From contig JAKSZP010004172.1 in assembly GCA_022478985.1 (NCBI GenBank), positions 1 to 64,000 on the forward strand: a DNA stretch of 64,000 nucleotides, read 5' to 3'. The stretch's first letter is position 1. Every line of letters begins with the position of its first letter. Origin of the DNA: Massospora cicadina. Its lineage: Eukaryota > Entomophthoromycota > Entomophthoromycetes > Entomophthorales > Entomophthoraceae. The translations under genes were made by a program, and so were the position numbers. The notes beneath the pieces were generated by a model that did no database searches, was not told the origin of the DNA, and saw only the letters and a list, made by a program, of their open reading frames with translations. Shown in pieces: positions 23,496-36,072 of this stretch.

Positions 23496-25640
23496 TTGAT
23501 TACTCCGAATGAATTATGGACAGCCATCTGCGGTGCACCAAACTGGAAATGCCCAGGCTCAGATGGCATTCCATATGAATTCTATAAAAAGTACTTCAAA
23601 TATATATCCCCACTGCTGCTTGCCTCCCTTAACCAGAGCCTTCTGGAAACGCGCCTTCTACCAGGAGGACAAGAGGCCTTCACCGTCACACTCTTCAAGG
23701 AAGGGGACAAGCTAGACTTAGCCAACTGGCGCCCCATTTCTTTAACTAACATGGATACAAAAATTTTAACTAAAATAATGGCTAACCGTTTAGGGATTGT
23801 AGCATCTGCCACCATCTCCCCAGAACAATTTGGTTTCATACCCAGAAGGTCGATTTGGGACAACGTGCACTCTGTGGCTAATGCATGCCAGTCCACAGCC
23901 TCTGGGGAACTTTTATTTTTGGACCAACAGAAGGCCTATGATAGAGTAAACTGGGAATACCTCAGGGCCTGCCTCCATCAATTCCGCTTACCTCCTCGCT
24001 TCATCAACTGGGTGATGCTGCTCACAGAATCTGCAACAATGGCAGTGCGTGGCCCTGGCTTCCTAACGGAAGTAGTCCACCCTCAAAGGGGCTTACAACA
24101 AGGGGACCCCCTTAGCCCACTCTTATACAACTTCAGCCTTGACCCACTACTTCGAAACGTGAATGCCCACCTCACTGGGGTCCATGTACCAGGCCACGCC
24201 CCAGTCAAGATGATGGCATTTGCAGATGACTGTGTGGTTGGGGTGTCTAATAATAAAGACGCACGCGCGCTTGAAGCTCTCATCCAGGAATATTCTCGGG
24301 TAAGTAATGCTGCACTGAATGCTTCCAAAACTAAAATCATCCTCCTTGGTCGGTATCAAGCATGCTGGGCCATAGCGACCAGTGACCAGCCCAGCCCATC
24401 TGCTCACACATGTGCTCGCCCTCCCTGCTTACTTCATACCGCCCCACTAGTGCTCCCCTTCGTGCCACGCCCTACCATAGGGCCTGTCCGCCATCTGGGT
24501 GTGTGGGTGGAGGCAGGCGGGTATGCCTCAGCAGTAATGGAAAGTTGTATTTTAGACAACGTGACGAAGCGCATCACCTCCCTCAGAGCCCACCCTACTT
24601 CCCTTACTGGCAGGATTGTTTTAGCCAACTCTATGCTCCTCTCCAAAGTCTGGTTTGGAGCCCACGCCATCGCCTTCTCACCAGGCTTTTTCAAATCCAT
24701 GTATGCCCTTCTGCAAGGATGGCTTTGGTCAGGCCGCCCACCACCAGTACGGCTTGAGGTCATGTTTGGCCCTCATCATCATGGTGGCATGGGCCTTCTT
24801 GACTTCAAAGCCCATGCCGCCAAGATCCTGGGCACCTGTATTGTGGCTGTCACCGCCCCTACGCTCCCCTCCCAACACTGGTCCCGCGCTGCCCACTCTA
24901 ACTTCTCCCGCGCTTTGGGCCTTAACAATCCATTGAACCCTCACTCCTTGATGAAATACCTGGCTTCCCACCCATTGGCCACAGGTCCTCACGGTACTAA
25001 AACCCACTACAAACGAATCCTCCTCTCCATGCGGAGCACTGAGTGGAGAATTTGTATAAGTGGACACACATCCCAGAAAGGCCACCCCTCTCCTCAGTTC
25101 ACACAAGAGGTACAGGGGCTACCCATTCAAGATGGCGTGATCCCCACACGGTCCCATGTTCTATCCAGGGTGGACTACTTGGACATGATGGACATCCCTT
25201 ACTCCATTGAGACCCAGAAGACTGTTTGGAAATACGCACATCACCCTCTGTTGCAGCCTCAAATCTGTTCCCATGTGTGGCGCTGCCTGAGGTGAGTGTA
25301 CCGTATGGCTGAGCGCTCTAACGCTTTACACTCACCCTGCGTCATGTGTGGCCAGTATGGAACGCTGTTCCACCGCCTGGAGAAGTGTCCTACCTCTAAA
25401 GTGATATGGCGCGAAGTTCAACGCCTGCTTGGCCAGGATCAAACACATCCCTTCAGTCTGTCAAGAGATATGTTTGCTATATCCATGGTATCCCCCCTTC
25501 CACCCTCCCTCTGTGCTCTGGTGGTCGCAATCGCCATGTGGACTATCCACACGATTGTCTTGGATGCCATCGCAGGCTCCACCCCCACCCTCCCAGAAGC
25601 TGTCCACAGATTCCAGTCCCATTTGGTGAACCGCTTCTAG
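23496..25640 (+). pseudogene. ORF2 reverse transcriptase and C-terminal zinc finger, one in-frame stop
   Basis: One frame runs 23496-25640 with a single TGA at 25293-25295. Motifs in order: NWKCPGSDGIPYEFYKKY; LANWRPISLTN; EQFGFIPRRSIWDN; LDQQKAYDRVNW; RGLQQGDPLSPLLY; and the catalytic box MMAFADDCVVGV near 24210-24245. After the RT come GGMGLLDFKAH and, beyond the stop, CVMCGQYGTLFHRLEKC, the zf-RVT-type finger. The palm residues (FADD) are intact. Upstream it continues in frame with the endonuclease segment but is separated by stops and frameshifts at 23060-23495. No RNase H domain is seen, consistent with L1. Confidence 0.9.
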
Positions 25641-25890
25641 GCGTGGATGTTTGGGTACCTCCCACCATGTCGCCATCAGCTGGTCTCCTCCTAGTTCCCA
25701 GTTTGGTTCATCAAATCAGACCCTTTCCTCCACATGTGTTCAATAGTGGCTACGGCCCCTTCACACGTCCCCTCCCTCTCCCCATAGTGGCGTTCCCGCT
25801 GGCAACAAGAGATAGAATTGCTTCTCTGGGGTGCCTTCCCTGTTACTAAGTTTCGTTTCTTTTGGGTCAAAATTCAGAAGTGTCTGTCAT

Positions 25891-25919
25891 CTGGTCGGCC
25901 TTCCTCACAATAAAGTTAA
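25891..25919 (+). other. LINE 3' tail shared with a SINE and the ORF1-only copy
   Basis: The tail CTGGTCGG..TTCCTCACAATAAAGTTAAA has counterparts at 9012-9041 (ORF1-only LINE) and 52834-52859 (SINE). The LINE reverse transcriptase probably recognises it. It ends in a short A-rich run instead of poly(A). Confidence 0.6.
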
Positions 25920-26009
25920 AATTTAATGGCACCTGCAAGTAATCACGTGTGGAAGCCACTCATTTGGGTTGGGCTACACTAGTACTAAAAATGAATTAGA
26001 TAAATCACC

Positions 26010-26400
26010 TCTTTAAAGCTTTACCAACTGATAAGATTAAAAACCTCAATTTTATTTATTATTGTCATAACAATGTACAATGGATAGACCTTACTAAGAA
26101 TTGCCATGACCAGTTGCTACCCAACAGTATCCATTATGTGCTTTTGACTATAAAGACAATATCAGTTTAGAATATGATATTTTAATCTGTTACACGCTCT
26201 TAATCTATTATATCCCTCGTTTGATTATTATTGATTGGGTTCTTCTGTTACCTTAGATAGTACAGTTAATTTTATGAAAGAATAACTTTTTATGTACTTA
26301 TTTTATTTTAAGTTGACAGTTTACTGGGACCTCTGAGCCTTAATTAGGTTAAGTCCCATGATAAGCAGTCAAAATTGACTATTGCATTTTCAACAAGCTG
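26010..26400 (+). repeat. dispersed repeat R1, copy 2 (LTR candidate)
   Basis: Same repeat and orientation as 11850-12240. The word cagttgctacccaa is identical, followed at conserved distance by ctgggacctctgagccttaa, which corresponds to gtgggaccgctaggccttag. It begins about 70 bp right of the LINE insertion. Confidence 0.45.
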
Positions 26401-27523
26401 TCTTTCTAATTAAGTATAGTTTTAAGTTGTGATTTCATTTCTCATGTATTAAGCCTTGACTTAGGTTAAGCTTAACACTAGCCTCTAGGGTTAAATGGCC
26501 TCAATTGCTTGCATTTTTCCATGTTTTTAGGTGTAGGTTAGGCCGCAAGGTTGCCAGTAGAGAAGTTTTGATACACCTAGGTTGGTAAATATATAAATAA
26601 ATAGAGAATCAAGTAAACAGCAACATGTACTAACATGAACAGTTTATTAATAATAGAAGAGTAATACAATGCAAATAAGACACCAAGCAATCAGTAACAT
26701 GAATAATTTAAATCTATATATTAAGTTCTTTTTAGGATAGATTCATAGCAAAGATGTGAAAACTGAGAGCTTTTGACTACTCAACTTCCTCTTTAGGAGT
26801 GAGCACCAATTATAAATTCTGGAGCTGTGTCTTTTTCCTGATTATAGCTCGCTTCAGCTCCCTAAGTTACTTGCACAGGTGCTTTATATGTGCAAAAAAT
26901 ATTTGTTGATAGTAATCAGATAAAATATGTAGTTTATTGATACAAGTATGAAGACTAGTAGCTAGTTGAGCATTTCACAACAAATATATCTCCTACTCAG
27001 GGTTCTCCTTGGAATAGGTATAACAATCTTCCTTCAACCCACTGGTGAAGGTACTGAATAAACTAAACCAGTAAAAATGGAATACCTCTCCCTTTGACTC
27101 CTCTTCTGAAGTTGGAAATTTCTGAATGACAACAGAGCATAACATACTGGTAGTAGGTTCAGAGGTTTTAGAGGAACTTATACTTTAAAAGGCTTGACTC
27201 CTAATTCCTGCTTAGAGGTCCTCCCCTTGGACTTATCAGCAATTAAAGTTCATTGGCCTTCTTGGTGAACTTCTATCCCTTCCTTCTGGTAGAACTTAAC
27301 CTAGTACTATGTTCAGAGGTTTTTTTCCTAATGATGCGAGAGCTGTGGAGAGCTTGACAGTAATATCTAGTCCAGGAATATCTTATCCCTTTTACTCTAA
27401 TCTTAAAAGTATGCTTAAATACAATAAAACTATACCAAACTAAATATTTTTGACACTAAAAATATCTGCTTTATTAAGATAATCTACAAGGGATTATATA
27501 GAAATTCAGTGACCAACTCTTCT
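26401..27523. other. about 1.1 kb without recognised gene
   Basis: AT-rich sequence with no open frame above about 50 codons. The words ttcagaggt and ccttggactt recur loosely but no coding domain emerges. At its right edge ctgttggcgcccc could be a primer-binding-site-like or LTR-start sequence. Confidence 0.4.
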
Positions 27524-28129
27524 GTTGGCGCCCCAATTAGAAACGGCAGCTGTTGCCAATGAATTTGCCCTCCAGGGTCTCATAAAACAATAATCTTTTT
27601 CATCAGTTTTAGAATATTCTCCTGCAGATCTCAGTGCGACCTCTTATGGATTAAAACAAATTATGTGTCCCAACGTCTTTTCTTAACTCAATTGAGTCAT
27701 CCTTATTAGGTAACAACCTGCTTAGGTAATGGGACTCTTACCCATAAACAGCCAGTTGCAATACCTGAAAGGTTAAAATTGCAAATTGCTTAATTACAAG
27801 AGGTATCACTTGCCCAGTAACTCATAAACCCATAATCAATTGGTGATGAAATCTAATCAACTGCTACAAGTTAATTAAGCTATCAATAATTAAAAAGGCA
27901 ACTTAATCTTTTGTTTATTGTCAGTGATTACCACTGACAAAACATTAAAAATCCAGCGGATCAAAACCTGGTGAAATTCTAGTTATACATTCAGGATAAG
28001 ACAACAAACAATAGTTATTATATATCATTGATAACTCCCATATCCACTAGTGGGATGAATCCCCTATTGGATAAGAATTTTTATTATAATTGATTAATCA
28101 GGGTAATGTGGGCATATTGAAATTCTAAC
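27524..28129 (-). repeat. LTR candidate at the left end of gypsy C
   Basis: A 606-bp stretch bounded by TGTTGG and CTAACA, the inverted ends expected of LTRs. The bases to its right, read on the minus strand, give GTAGGAGGG directly before TGTTAG, which is a good polypurine tract. Gypsy C integrase follows on the minus strand. I could not align it convincingly to the putative right LTR at 50658-51233, so pairing is uncertain. Confidence 0.4.
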
Positions 28130-29609
28130 ACCCTCCTACAAGAGGCTTTTGAAAAAAATGATGAAATTATCATCAAATAGATTGCTGGAAGAGCATTCAT
28201 AGTAAACTGTCAGCATCCATTGTTGAACCAAATGGCATTAAGCTAAATAAAAAACTGATATTGAAAATTTTTACAATAAATGATAACAATAATTTACTTG
28301 AATTGATAGTTATCTACATGCGCTTAAAAACTTAACATGCACTCTATTCACTATTTGTCCATCTAAGAGATCTTTAACGGTATAGGCACTTAATGCCAAC
28401 TAATTTAAAACCCTCAAATGGTCTAACACAGAGCATGTCCAACTTATTCCGTCTTCTAAAGCCATAGGTGTCACAGTAACTAAAAATATTGCTAATTTGA
28501 AACTAAAAATAGCTGGCCACATTGAATCATCATATTCTTTAGCCTTGATTTTTCTCTTTAAAGCATTGACATAGTCTGAAGATTTTACGCTATTGAAAAT
28601 TCTATCATATTTTCTAAATACTGTGAGGTCTTCATTTCCAACCTCAGTTTAAGAGCGTAATTTAAAATTGGTGGCAAACAAGCCTGAAGTTCAAAAAATA
28701 GCTGAAAGGGAGATTTACCAGTTGAAAGATACCTTTAACAATAGGCAAAGGTTGCTAACAATACATAAGGTTACCCAGATGAAAGGTTTACCAGACACAA
28801 GAGTTTTTAAAGTAGTGTCCAGAGTGCTCCCATCCTTTTGACCATCCCATACATTTCTGGATGCTAAAGAGTTGTCAGGGCTCTTTTTATTTCCATTCTT
28901 GGTTAGTATAAAATATGACATGTGTAGTGAAGTTGCTTCCATTATATGTATAAATGACTTGAGGGCAACCATGCATATATACTAACTGTCCCTTTATAGG
29001 CTTTTAAGTCCACTGACATCTACTTTAGCTAAATAGCGCATATTACCCAAAAATTTAAGTAATCAATAACCAAATTAATGTTCTGTCTTTTTTAAGTACT
29101 CATGGTCAATTGCCCTATTACATCAATGGATATAGTGTAACAAGTAAACTCAGGCTTCACTAGTCAAAAAATTTAGTTGAGTTCTATAGGGTTTGTGTGC
29201 CTGACACATTGCACAACAAATAAGAGACTGAAATTACCACACTGAGGGATTTCAAATGTACTCTGGCAAACATGCTTTAATGTTTTTGTACGCCTTTATG
29301 TCTAGTTAACCTATAATATGCTTTCATGAATGCAGTTTGTTCAGAAAATTTAGAAACATTATGAGTTTTCTCCATCCATTTAAAATTTTATTCTTAGTGC
29401 TTTTTCTGTTTTCAATTTCCTTGTTCAGTTCTTGCTTAATTTCTGGTAGCTGGTCTTCATTATTCCCAGTAACATTTTAAGTGCAGCTCCTTTTCTTTAA
29501 AGGACTAAAGCTGTTGGCAACATTGACTGATTATTTAAATGTGATATTCCATGCATGATGTACAACATCAAAATTGTATACTGGAAATTTTAATCCCAAT
29601 GGGCCTGCT
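28130..29609 (-). pseudogene. integrase remnant of gypsy C
   Basis: Minus-strand Ty3 integrase, heavily decayed. The zinc-binding end is readable near 29170-29235 (ICCAMCQAHKP, the two cysteines of the HHCC finger). DDE-core sequence lies at about 28700-29140. The adjoining RNase H and reverse transcriptase are at 46750-48360, because gypsy B is inserted between them at about 29610. The minus frame 28715-28972 is part of this region but shows no clean motif. Confidence 0.5.
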
Positions 29610-30852
29610 ATTTAAAATACCATGAGTGTACTGAAAGTGATTATTTGCCCTCTGCAAGGAACCCCACCAGTGCACCACCACTTAAAATCCAAATAATCAA
29701 GCTTGTTTTATCAATAAAGGAAATAAGCCCACTATTATAGATGAAGACATCATAAAACACTTATCTATTTTGTCATAATGACGTCATACATAATATGATA
29801 TCTAGCGACCAAAGAAATTTTTAGTATGAAAATAACACCACCATCGCCACTAGGTGACTATAAATTTGACCCCTTTTTTATAGCTTTGGGGTCCAAAATA
29901 TTTTTCAATTGGTCAACGACAAAGGTAAGTACCCAGATGTTTTACCCCTAATAAAAACAATCAAAACTTCCTAATCATATATCACTAAAATCAGGAATCA
30001 ACCAATTTTAATGGCTATACAAAACTCAGAATTGTGGCATACCAGAGCAGCGCCATATAATGAACCTGAAGCAGATCATCATATTACCAAATGAGGTAAG
30101 AAGTAATAGCTCAAGGTATAACTTCAGCCCTCAACCAATAGGAGGGGACTAAAGAAAGGGCCCCTGAACATCCCAGTTCATGTATAATCCCTACAAGACA
30201 CAGCTTGTGGATATGTAAATTAGGTTAAATTAATACTGCGACTAAAGTGTAAGTCAGATGCAGACTTACTGGGGGTTTGTAAAGCCCTAGAATATTGCCA
30301 AACCACACTCCCATCTTATTATTGTCTCACATTTGTTTTATATCTTGGGGTATTTACAAGAGATAAAGAAGACTTCAATTCTACCATATAAAAACCTTTT
30401 TCCACAAAATTAGCTTATCCTTTTTGTATTACTTGTATCAGGTTAAGGAATCTAATCTTTAATAAATTAGTCTGAGATGAGAAATTGAGCAGAAAAAAAA
30501 TTAGCCAGTTTGGGATCTGCTCTGTAATACAAGGACACTTGTTTACATGGATATCTTGGAGATTATCTGCCAGGGGAGAGGTTGGATAGGATTCTGTTGT
30601 TTCCAGAGGTAGCCAATGTAGAAGCAAACATTTAAGAGAGTGTCCATAAAAGTTTTGCCATGGGTGCAAACAGTTTCATCAAGAATTAATTCTACATTGG
30701 GTAAAATCAGAAGAGGATTTCCACAATGAGGATGATCATGTCCCTTCATAAGGTCGCCTGGTCTCTAATCTGTGTGGAACATAATCCCTCCCCAGCAAGT
30801 CGCCCTCCCAAGTTGAGCGAGCTGCGGCTGACAGTCTGACTGTGTTTTACTA
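29610..30852 (+). repeat. left LTR of gypsy B
   Basis: It matches the right LTR pieces. 29645-29700 corresponds to 35918-35975 (cctctg.aagg, accagtgcacca). 29940-30360 corresponds to 38951-39366 (gcagcgccata, gggtttgtgaagcccc). 30365-30830 corresponds to 46272-46740 (ggtctgctctg, gaggatgatcatgtc, ccctccccag). The left edge is approximate. TGGGATGACACC at 30854 is a possible primer-binding site. Confidence 0.65.
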
Positions 30853-33800
30853 CTGGGATGACACCATCAGACCAGAGTAATGAAACTAATTTTCCTCAAG
30901 AGAAGCTTGATGAAACATATATGGAAGTGTAACACGGTGGAGATTCCTCTGAACTCCTAGCAAGAAAGGAGGAAAATCCATTTGAGACTCTGCATCTTGG
31001 AACTACAAGTATCATACTTAAGAAATCAACTTGCGCGTGTCAAGGATACTACTAGAAGAGCCCACGTTGCTTCCATTTTAAAGATGAGATGACATTTAAC
31101 CATAGTTAAGCTCATATCTGCCATTAAGGAGATTAAAGATCATAATTCCTTGAGAACGTGAACATAATGAACATCTGCACCTTGAACTATTATAGAGAGC
31201 GCTTAGACCAGCATGATTCTTTACTGAAAACCTCTTAAAAGAGCCTGGATTATTTAAAAGCTCTACTATGTGTTGTACCAGAACCAGACCCTACCTTTTC
31301 TATAGCAGCTACTCAGTTAGAGACACAAATCCAGCTACTTAAAGGACATTTGCACCCATAAATATGGTGTGCCAAACCTATTAAAGAGAACTCAAACTTC
31401 AAACCTTACTTCAAGACCATGTACACACTGGGAGAAGGAACTATCACTGATTTCCTCCAGATTATGAGAGTAAAATGTTTGGCTCAAGTGACCATCAAAA
31501 GTCTCATTACATGCAAGGATTTTTGGTTGTGAGGCTCAGGATATCCTTAGTGAGCTTATAACCTGTACTGACCTAGATCAAAGTAAAGAGCATCCTCATG
31601 TCAGAGTTCATGAGTGAATAAAATGTCCAAAAAAGACAACAGGATTTACACTTATGAAGATGGGAAAGAACAAGACATTTTTTGAACTACGCCGCTCAAA
31701 GCTATCTTAAAGCTCAGTAGTTATGGACAATGAAAACTATGGAATGCCTATAGCAAAATGGTTTTGGTAAGCTCCTTGGGAATGCATCCACCCTTGAATA
31801 TGCATATGCCCCACACAGTCAAAACCACGATGTACCTGAAGGCCCTCAAAGAAGTATTGCTCAATGTACAAGGGATGTGCAAAACAGAATATAAGGCTTT
31901 GGGAATACCCCTTTAGGATCAGTAAGGCTGCCTACATCACTAACAATATGAGCGATAAACCAAAAAGATGAGAACCCATCCAAAGCAGAGAGCCTGCCCC
32001 ATCAAGGACTTATTTTTAATAAGTGCTACTAGCCTGGTTAAATCTACCAATCTTGTCTGTTAAACGCCACTGAAAAGAAGTATGCACCCCCAAGGAGGAT
32101 TTAACCAGCGCCAGGAACTTAGAAAGCATAACAAGTTAAGACAACCACAAAGATGCGGACTTATCTGATGCAGGGTACCAAGTGCAAAGGGTGCCTAGCG
32201 CGGTTACTGTGCCTGTTAGGTTGAAAGTAGACAGAAAACAATGAGAATAAATCAATTGAAACTTACTATTCTAAGCAAACCAACTTACCCATATCATCAA
32301 CTTGCTTAAAAAACAATTACATCTGGTGATGGCTACTTTCAATAATCTAAAGCTGGTAGCAAGGATACCGCAAAACCACAAATTGTCCTGAAACTCTGAA
32401 ACTCTGAAACTTTCTCTAGAGTCTGCCACTGACTTTATAAAAACTAGAATTTTTTTGAATAAGATTGTGATGAAATTGAAAGTAGTGATCTGGTAAGTCC
32501 AATCTTGTCTTTTCTGGACATGGGAGTTCTCATCAGCATAATGTCATCTGAACTCATGAAGAGACTAAAATTTATCCCTGCTATAATATAATATAAAAAA
32601 CCAATCAGCTGGACCCAACTTTAACCGCGCTTTATAAGCCTACTCAGCATTACCACTACACTTTAGGCACATTCTTCTAATGCCTCAAGCAGTGGTATTT
32701 GATAATGGCCGACACAATTTCATAATTGGGATGCAGTTTCTCCTTAAGGTTGAGGCTAATATAAAACTTTACAACCAGTATTGTGAGTTAATTGAGCTAT
32801 CTACTGCCACTGGTGTTTAAGGATATGGTGCTAAACCATTAAAGCAACGGACATATTTAGTGAAGACAAATTTATTGGCTTACCCTATTCATTATACCCT
32901 TACAGAGTAGGGTGTGAAACAATTACACTCCATGGTCATCGTGGAAGATGGTCTTCCACTGAGCGCTAGTGAAACCATGGAGATCTTACCAAGTGACTTA
33001 CAATAAATGACCTTATTGATTAGCGTGAAGTTACTTCAAATTCTACCTTGGAAGTTTACAGCTGTGATGGAATCCGTGAACAAGAGCTAAGAGCTTTACC
33101 TGGCTTCTATGGTACCAATTACTCTGGAGAGTTGACCGCCATATCAGGAAATATTACAACCCTGCTTATAAGACTAGAAAAGGAAAGGTCATTGCAAAGA
33201 ACTGACTTACCAGTTACAATTTATTGAATCAGTACAAGCCATAGGAGACTGATGAACTATGGTTTAAAGATGTGCCCCCCAAACAACAGACTAAACTAGA
33301 TGAGCTACCAAAAGAGTTTAAAGATGTCTTTAGAACTAGGCCCAATGACTATAAATCTGTAAGGGAGAGATCCACAAGATGGAAACTGGATGAGCTATTC
33401 CACTCAAGTCAAAATCCTACCACTTTTTTAAAAGCTGAAGATGCGATTGTTGCCTAAGAACTAAGTCAATTAACAGAGCAGGACTGATCAGACCAACAAA
33501 GAGTCCTTAGGCTTTACTGTTTTTGCTAGTATGAAAGAGGGACAGGACTTAAAGCATAGTCATGGACTATTGCTGATTGAGTAAAATATTTAAAATGATT
33601 CTACTTGCTCCCATGCATATATGATGCCTTGACGCCTGGGAGTATCAAAATATTCCTCTTCATTGGACCTGGCCAGTGATACTCGCAGATGTAGCTCTCA
33701 CAGGAGGAATAAAAAAGCGCGCTCTGACTAACATTTAGGGATTGTTAAATCCAACGATGATATCACAGGGGCGATACAACGCCCCGCCACATTTCAATGT

Positions 33801-35874
33801 TTAATTACTGAATCTTCAGAGATCTTAAGTTTTCTAGTGTGCTGATCTGACTGGACGATATTACCATGTTTAGATGAACCTTTCATAGATATATTTAACA
33901 CCTCTTTTCAGTAATTATAAAGCTGCAAGCATATAACTTAAAAATGATATGAAGCAAATAAACCTTCCTGAAGAGTCAACTTGAATTTCTTGGAAATTAA
34001 ATTAGTCTCAACGGATTAAGCCCCCAGGACAAGAAGGTCAAAGCAATCATGACAATAGAGCCACTCAAAAGCTTACATGACATCTAAGTGTTCCTTGTGA
34101 TAGTGGGGTATTACCATAGTTTTATTCCTTATTTAGCAGACTTGGTTACACTCCTCAATTACCTTCTGACAAAATATACTAAGTTTTAATTGGTCCTGAA
34201 GCATGAACAGGCCTTTGAAATGCCAAAGGCAAGATTGGCAGAGGCACCAGACTGGCCTACTCAGTCTTTGACAAGACACCTTATCTATATACCAATTCGA
34301 GTGATGTTGGGCTAAGAGTGATATTTGCCCAACTAAATGAAGAAGTGGTGAACTAACCCATAGAATACTACTAGAAAGTTTTTAAGGCAAATAAGAACTA
34401 TACTGTATTAGTGAGGGATTTCTTGGTGGTGATCTAAGAAGTGAAGCACTTATGACCTTACCTGTACAGGGACACTTGAAGGTCATGATAAATCATGCGT
34501 CTCTCTGTGGTTGCAGAATATGAAAGATCCAGACGGAAGTCTTGCCAGGTAAGAAGGACTACTCCAAAGATTCGATTTTAAAAAAATCCACTGATCAGGC
34601 AACAAGCATCTCAATGCCAACAGTCTGCCACAATTGCCAATTTACATCTACAAGCACAAGAAATTGATTGATTGTAAAAACTAATCGGGCTACCAGAGGA
34701 AGCATGGAAAGATGAAACTGGATGAGGTGAAGAATGTCTTAATAAGACTCTCAAAGACATCCGACATGTAGATCTAAACCTTCAGAAGAAAATTAAGAAC
34801 AAATGGTACCCATACATCAGACTAAGTAATTAAAGGAACAAGTAATGAAAGCGCACAAACACGTCAGCATTGGGCGCTTTCAGAATATGTTGGCCTACTT
34901 TGAAGGATCAATTCTATTGGGAGTCTATGACCAATGAAGTTCACCAGTCTTAGAACTGTACATACCTTGTGCAAGTTTCTATCCACTAAAGAAACGTTCT
35001 AAGTTCAAACCAATACTACCAATTTTCTCATATAGTACATGTCCATTGATGTGTTAGGACCACTTCTGACTGCAACTAGTGGAGAAAAATTCATACTTAT
35101 AGCAATTAACCACTTTGCTAAGTGGGTCAAAGCCTCAGCGGTCAAGATGTACACTTAAATGTCACCCACCTAATTCCTATACAATCATGTTATAACCAAA
35201 CATGAATGCCCTCAAGTCTTCCTCCCACATTTTTGTAGGAAGATCATTTCAGATGTCATGAGGAAATTATTATACTTGGGTGGAATGAAGAAATAGTTAA
35301 CAACTCCCTACACGCCATCTTCTAAAGGTAGCATGGAGCAATTTAATGGAACCTTAGGAGTGATACTAAGAAAGACGGCCCATAACTATAATTAAAAATG
35401 GGATCAACTGCTACCTTCTTCTCTGAGCTTACAGGCTTAGCCACCACTAGGTGATTGAGATGTAACCGTTCAAAGCCCTGAATTGGCAAATAGCAGCATT
35501 GTGAACCCTGTTATCACTGATCACTACTGTGGACAAAAAGAACCTGCCATCTGGAAGTTATCAACAATAGCTAGCCAAAGATCTAATAGGATACAATTGG
35601 TGGCCTTTGTCAACATAAAGTCGACTATCCCCTGAAGCCAATATGAGAGTCAGCAATGGCTAGGATGCAAAAGTTTAGCTTAGGTGACAAAGTACTGTTT
35701 TACCACTTATGAGGAGAGTGGCAAGAGAAACTTCAGGCCATCTGGACTGGTTCTGTGACCGTCTTGGCTAAATGAGGATCTGAATACTCAATATGGGATG
35801 ATGAAACTACCTTAGTTTTAAATAGAGTACATTCCCCACACCATGGGTAATTCCCCAGTCTTTTCTTAGGAAGG
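30853..35874 (+). pseudogene. gag-pol remnants of gypsy B
   Basis: Plus strand. The RT begins near 33272 (ELPKEFKDVF). Its catalytic box is reduced to LDDITMF near 33851, with a stop in place of the tyrosine. RNase H is readable at about 34280-34450 (TNSSDVGL, then NYTVLVRDF). The integrase core starts at about 35038 (MSIDVLGPL, ILIAINHFAKWVKA), its catalytic glutamate region is near 35330 (GSMEQFNGTL), and the GPY/F end is near 35690-35760. A purine-rich tract aggaaggaag precedes the right LTR. Gag should lie at 31000-32300 but is not readable. Confidence 0.65.
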
Positions 35875-36072
35875 AAGTATCATGGAAGACATCATGAGTG
35901 GACTAGAGATTAATTCCTCACCCTCTGGAAGGAAACTCACCAGTGCACCAATAACTTAAATTTTGATGATCAAGCTTAAGCCCCAATTTTTAAGAAATCA
36001 ACACCCTATATAGATAAAATCTGAGAAACTTACCATTTGGTTGGAATGATGTCTTATATAGTTATTTTGACT

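Larger units (their letters stand above)
20602..25939 (+). mobile_element. near full-length L1-like LINE with 20-bp target-site duplication
   Basis: The element (20622-25919, 5298 bp) lies between perfect copies of AATTTAATGGCACCTGCAAG at 20602-20621 and 25920-25939. It carries ORF1 with a zinc knuckle, an endonuclease, a reverse transcriptase and a C-terminal cysteine-rich finger, in L1 order. It ends CCTCACAATAAAGTTAAA without a long poly(A). GC content is visibly higher than in the flanks, suggesting it is among the younger insertions here. ORF1 and the endonuclease contain frameshifts, and the RT frame has one stop, so it is inactive. Confidence 0.9.
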
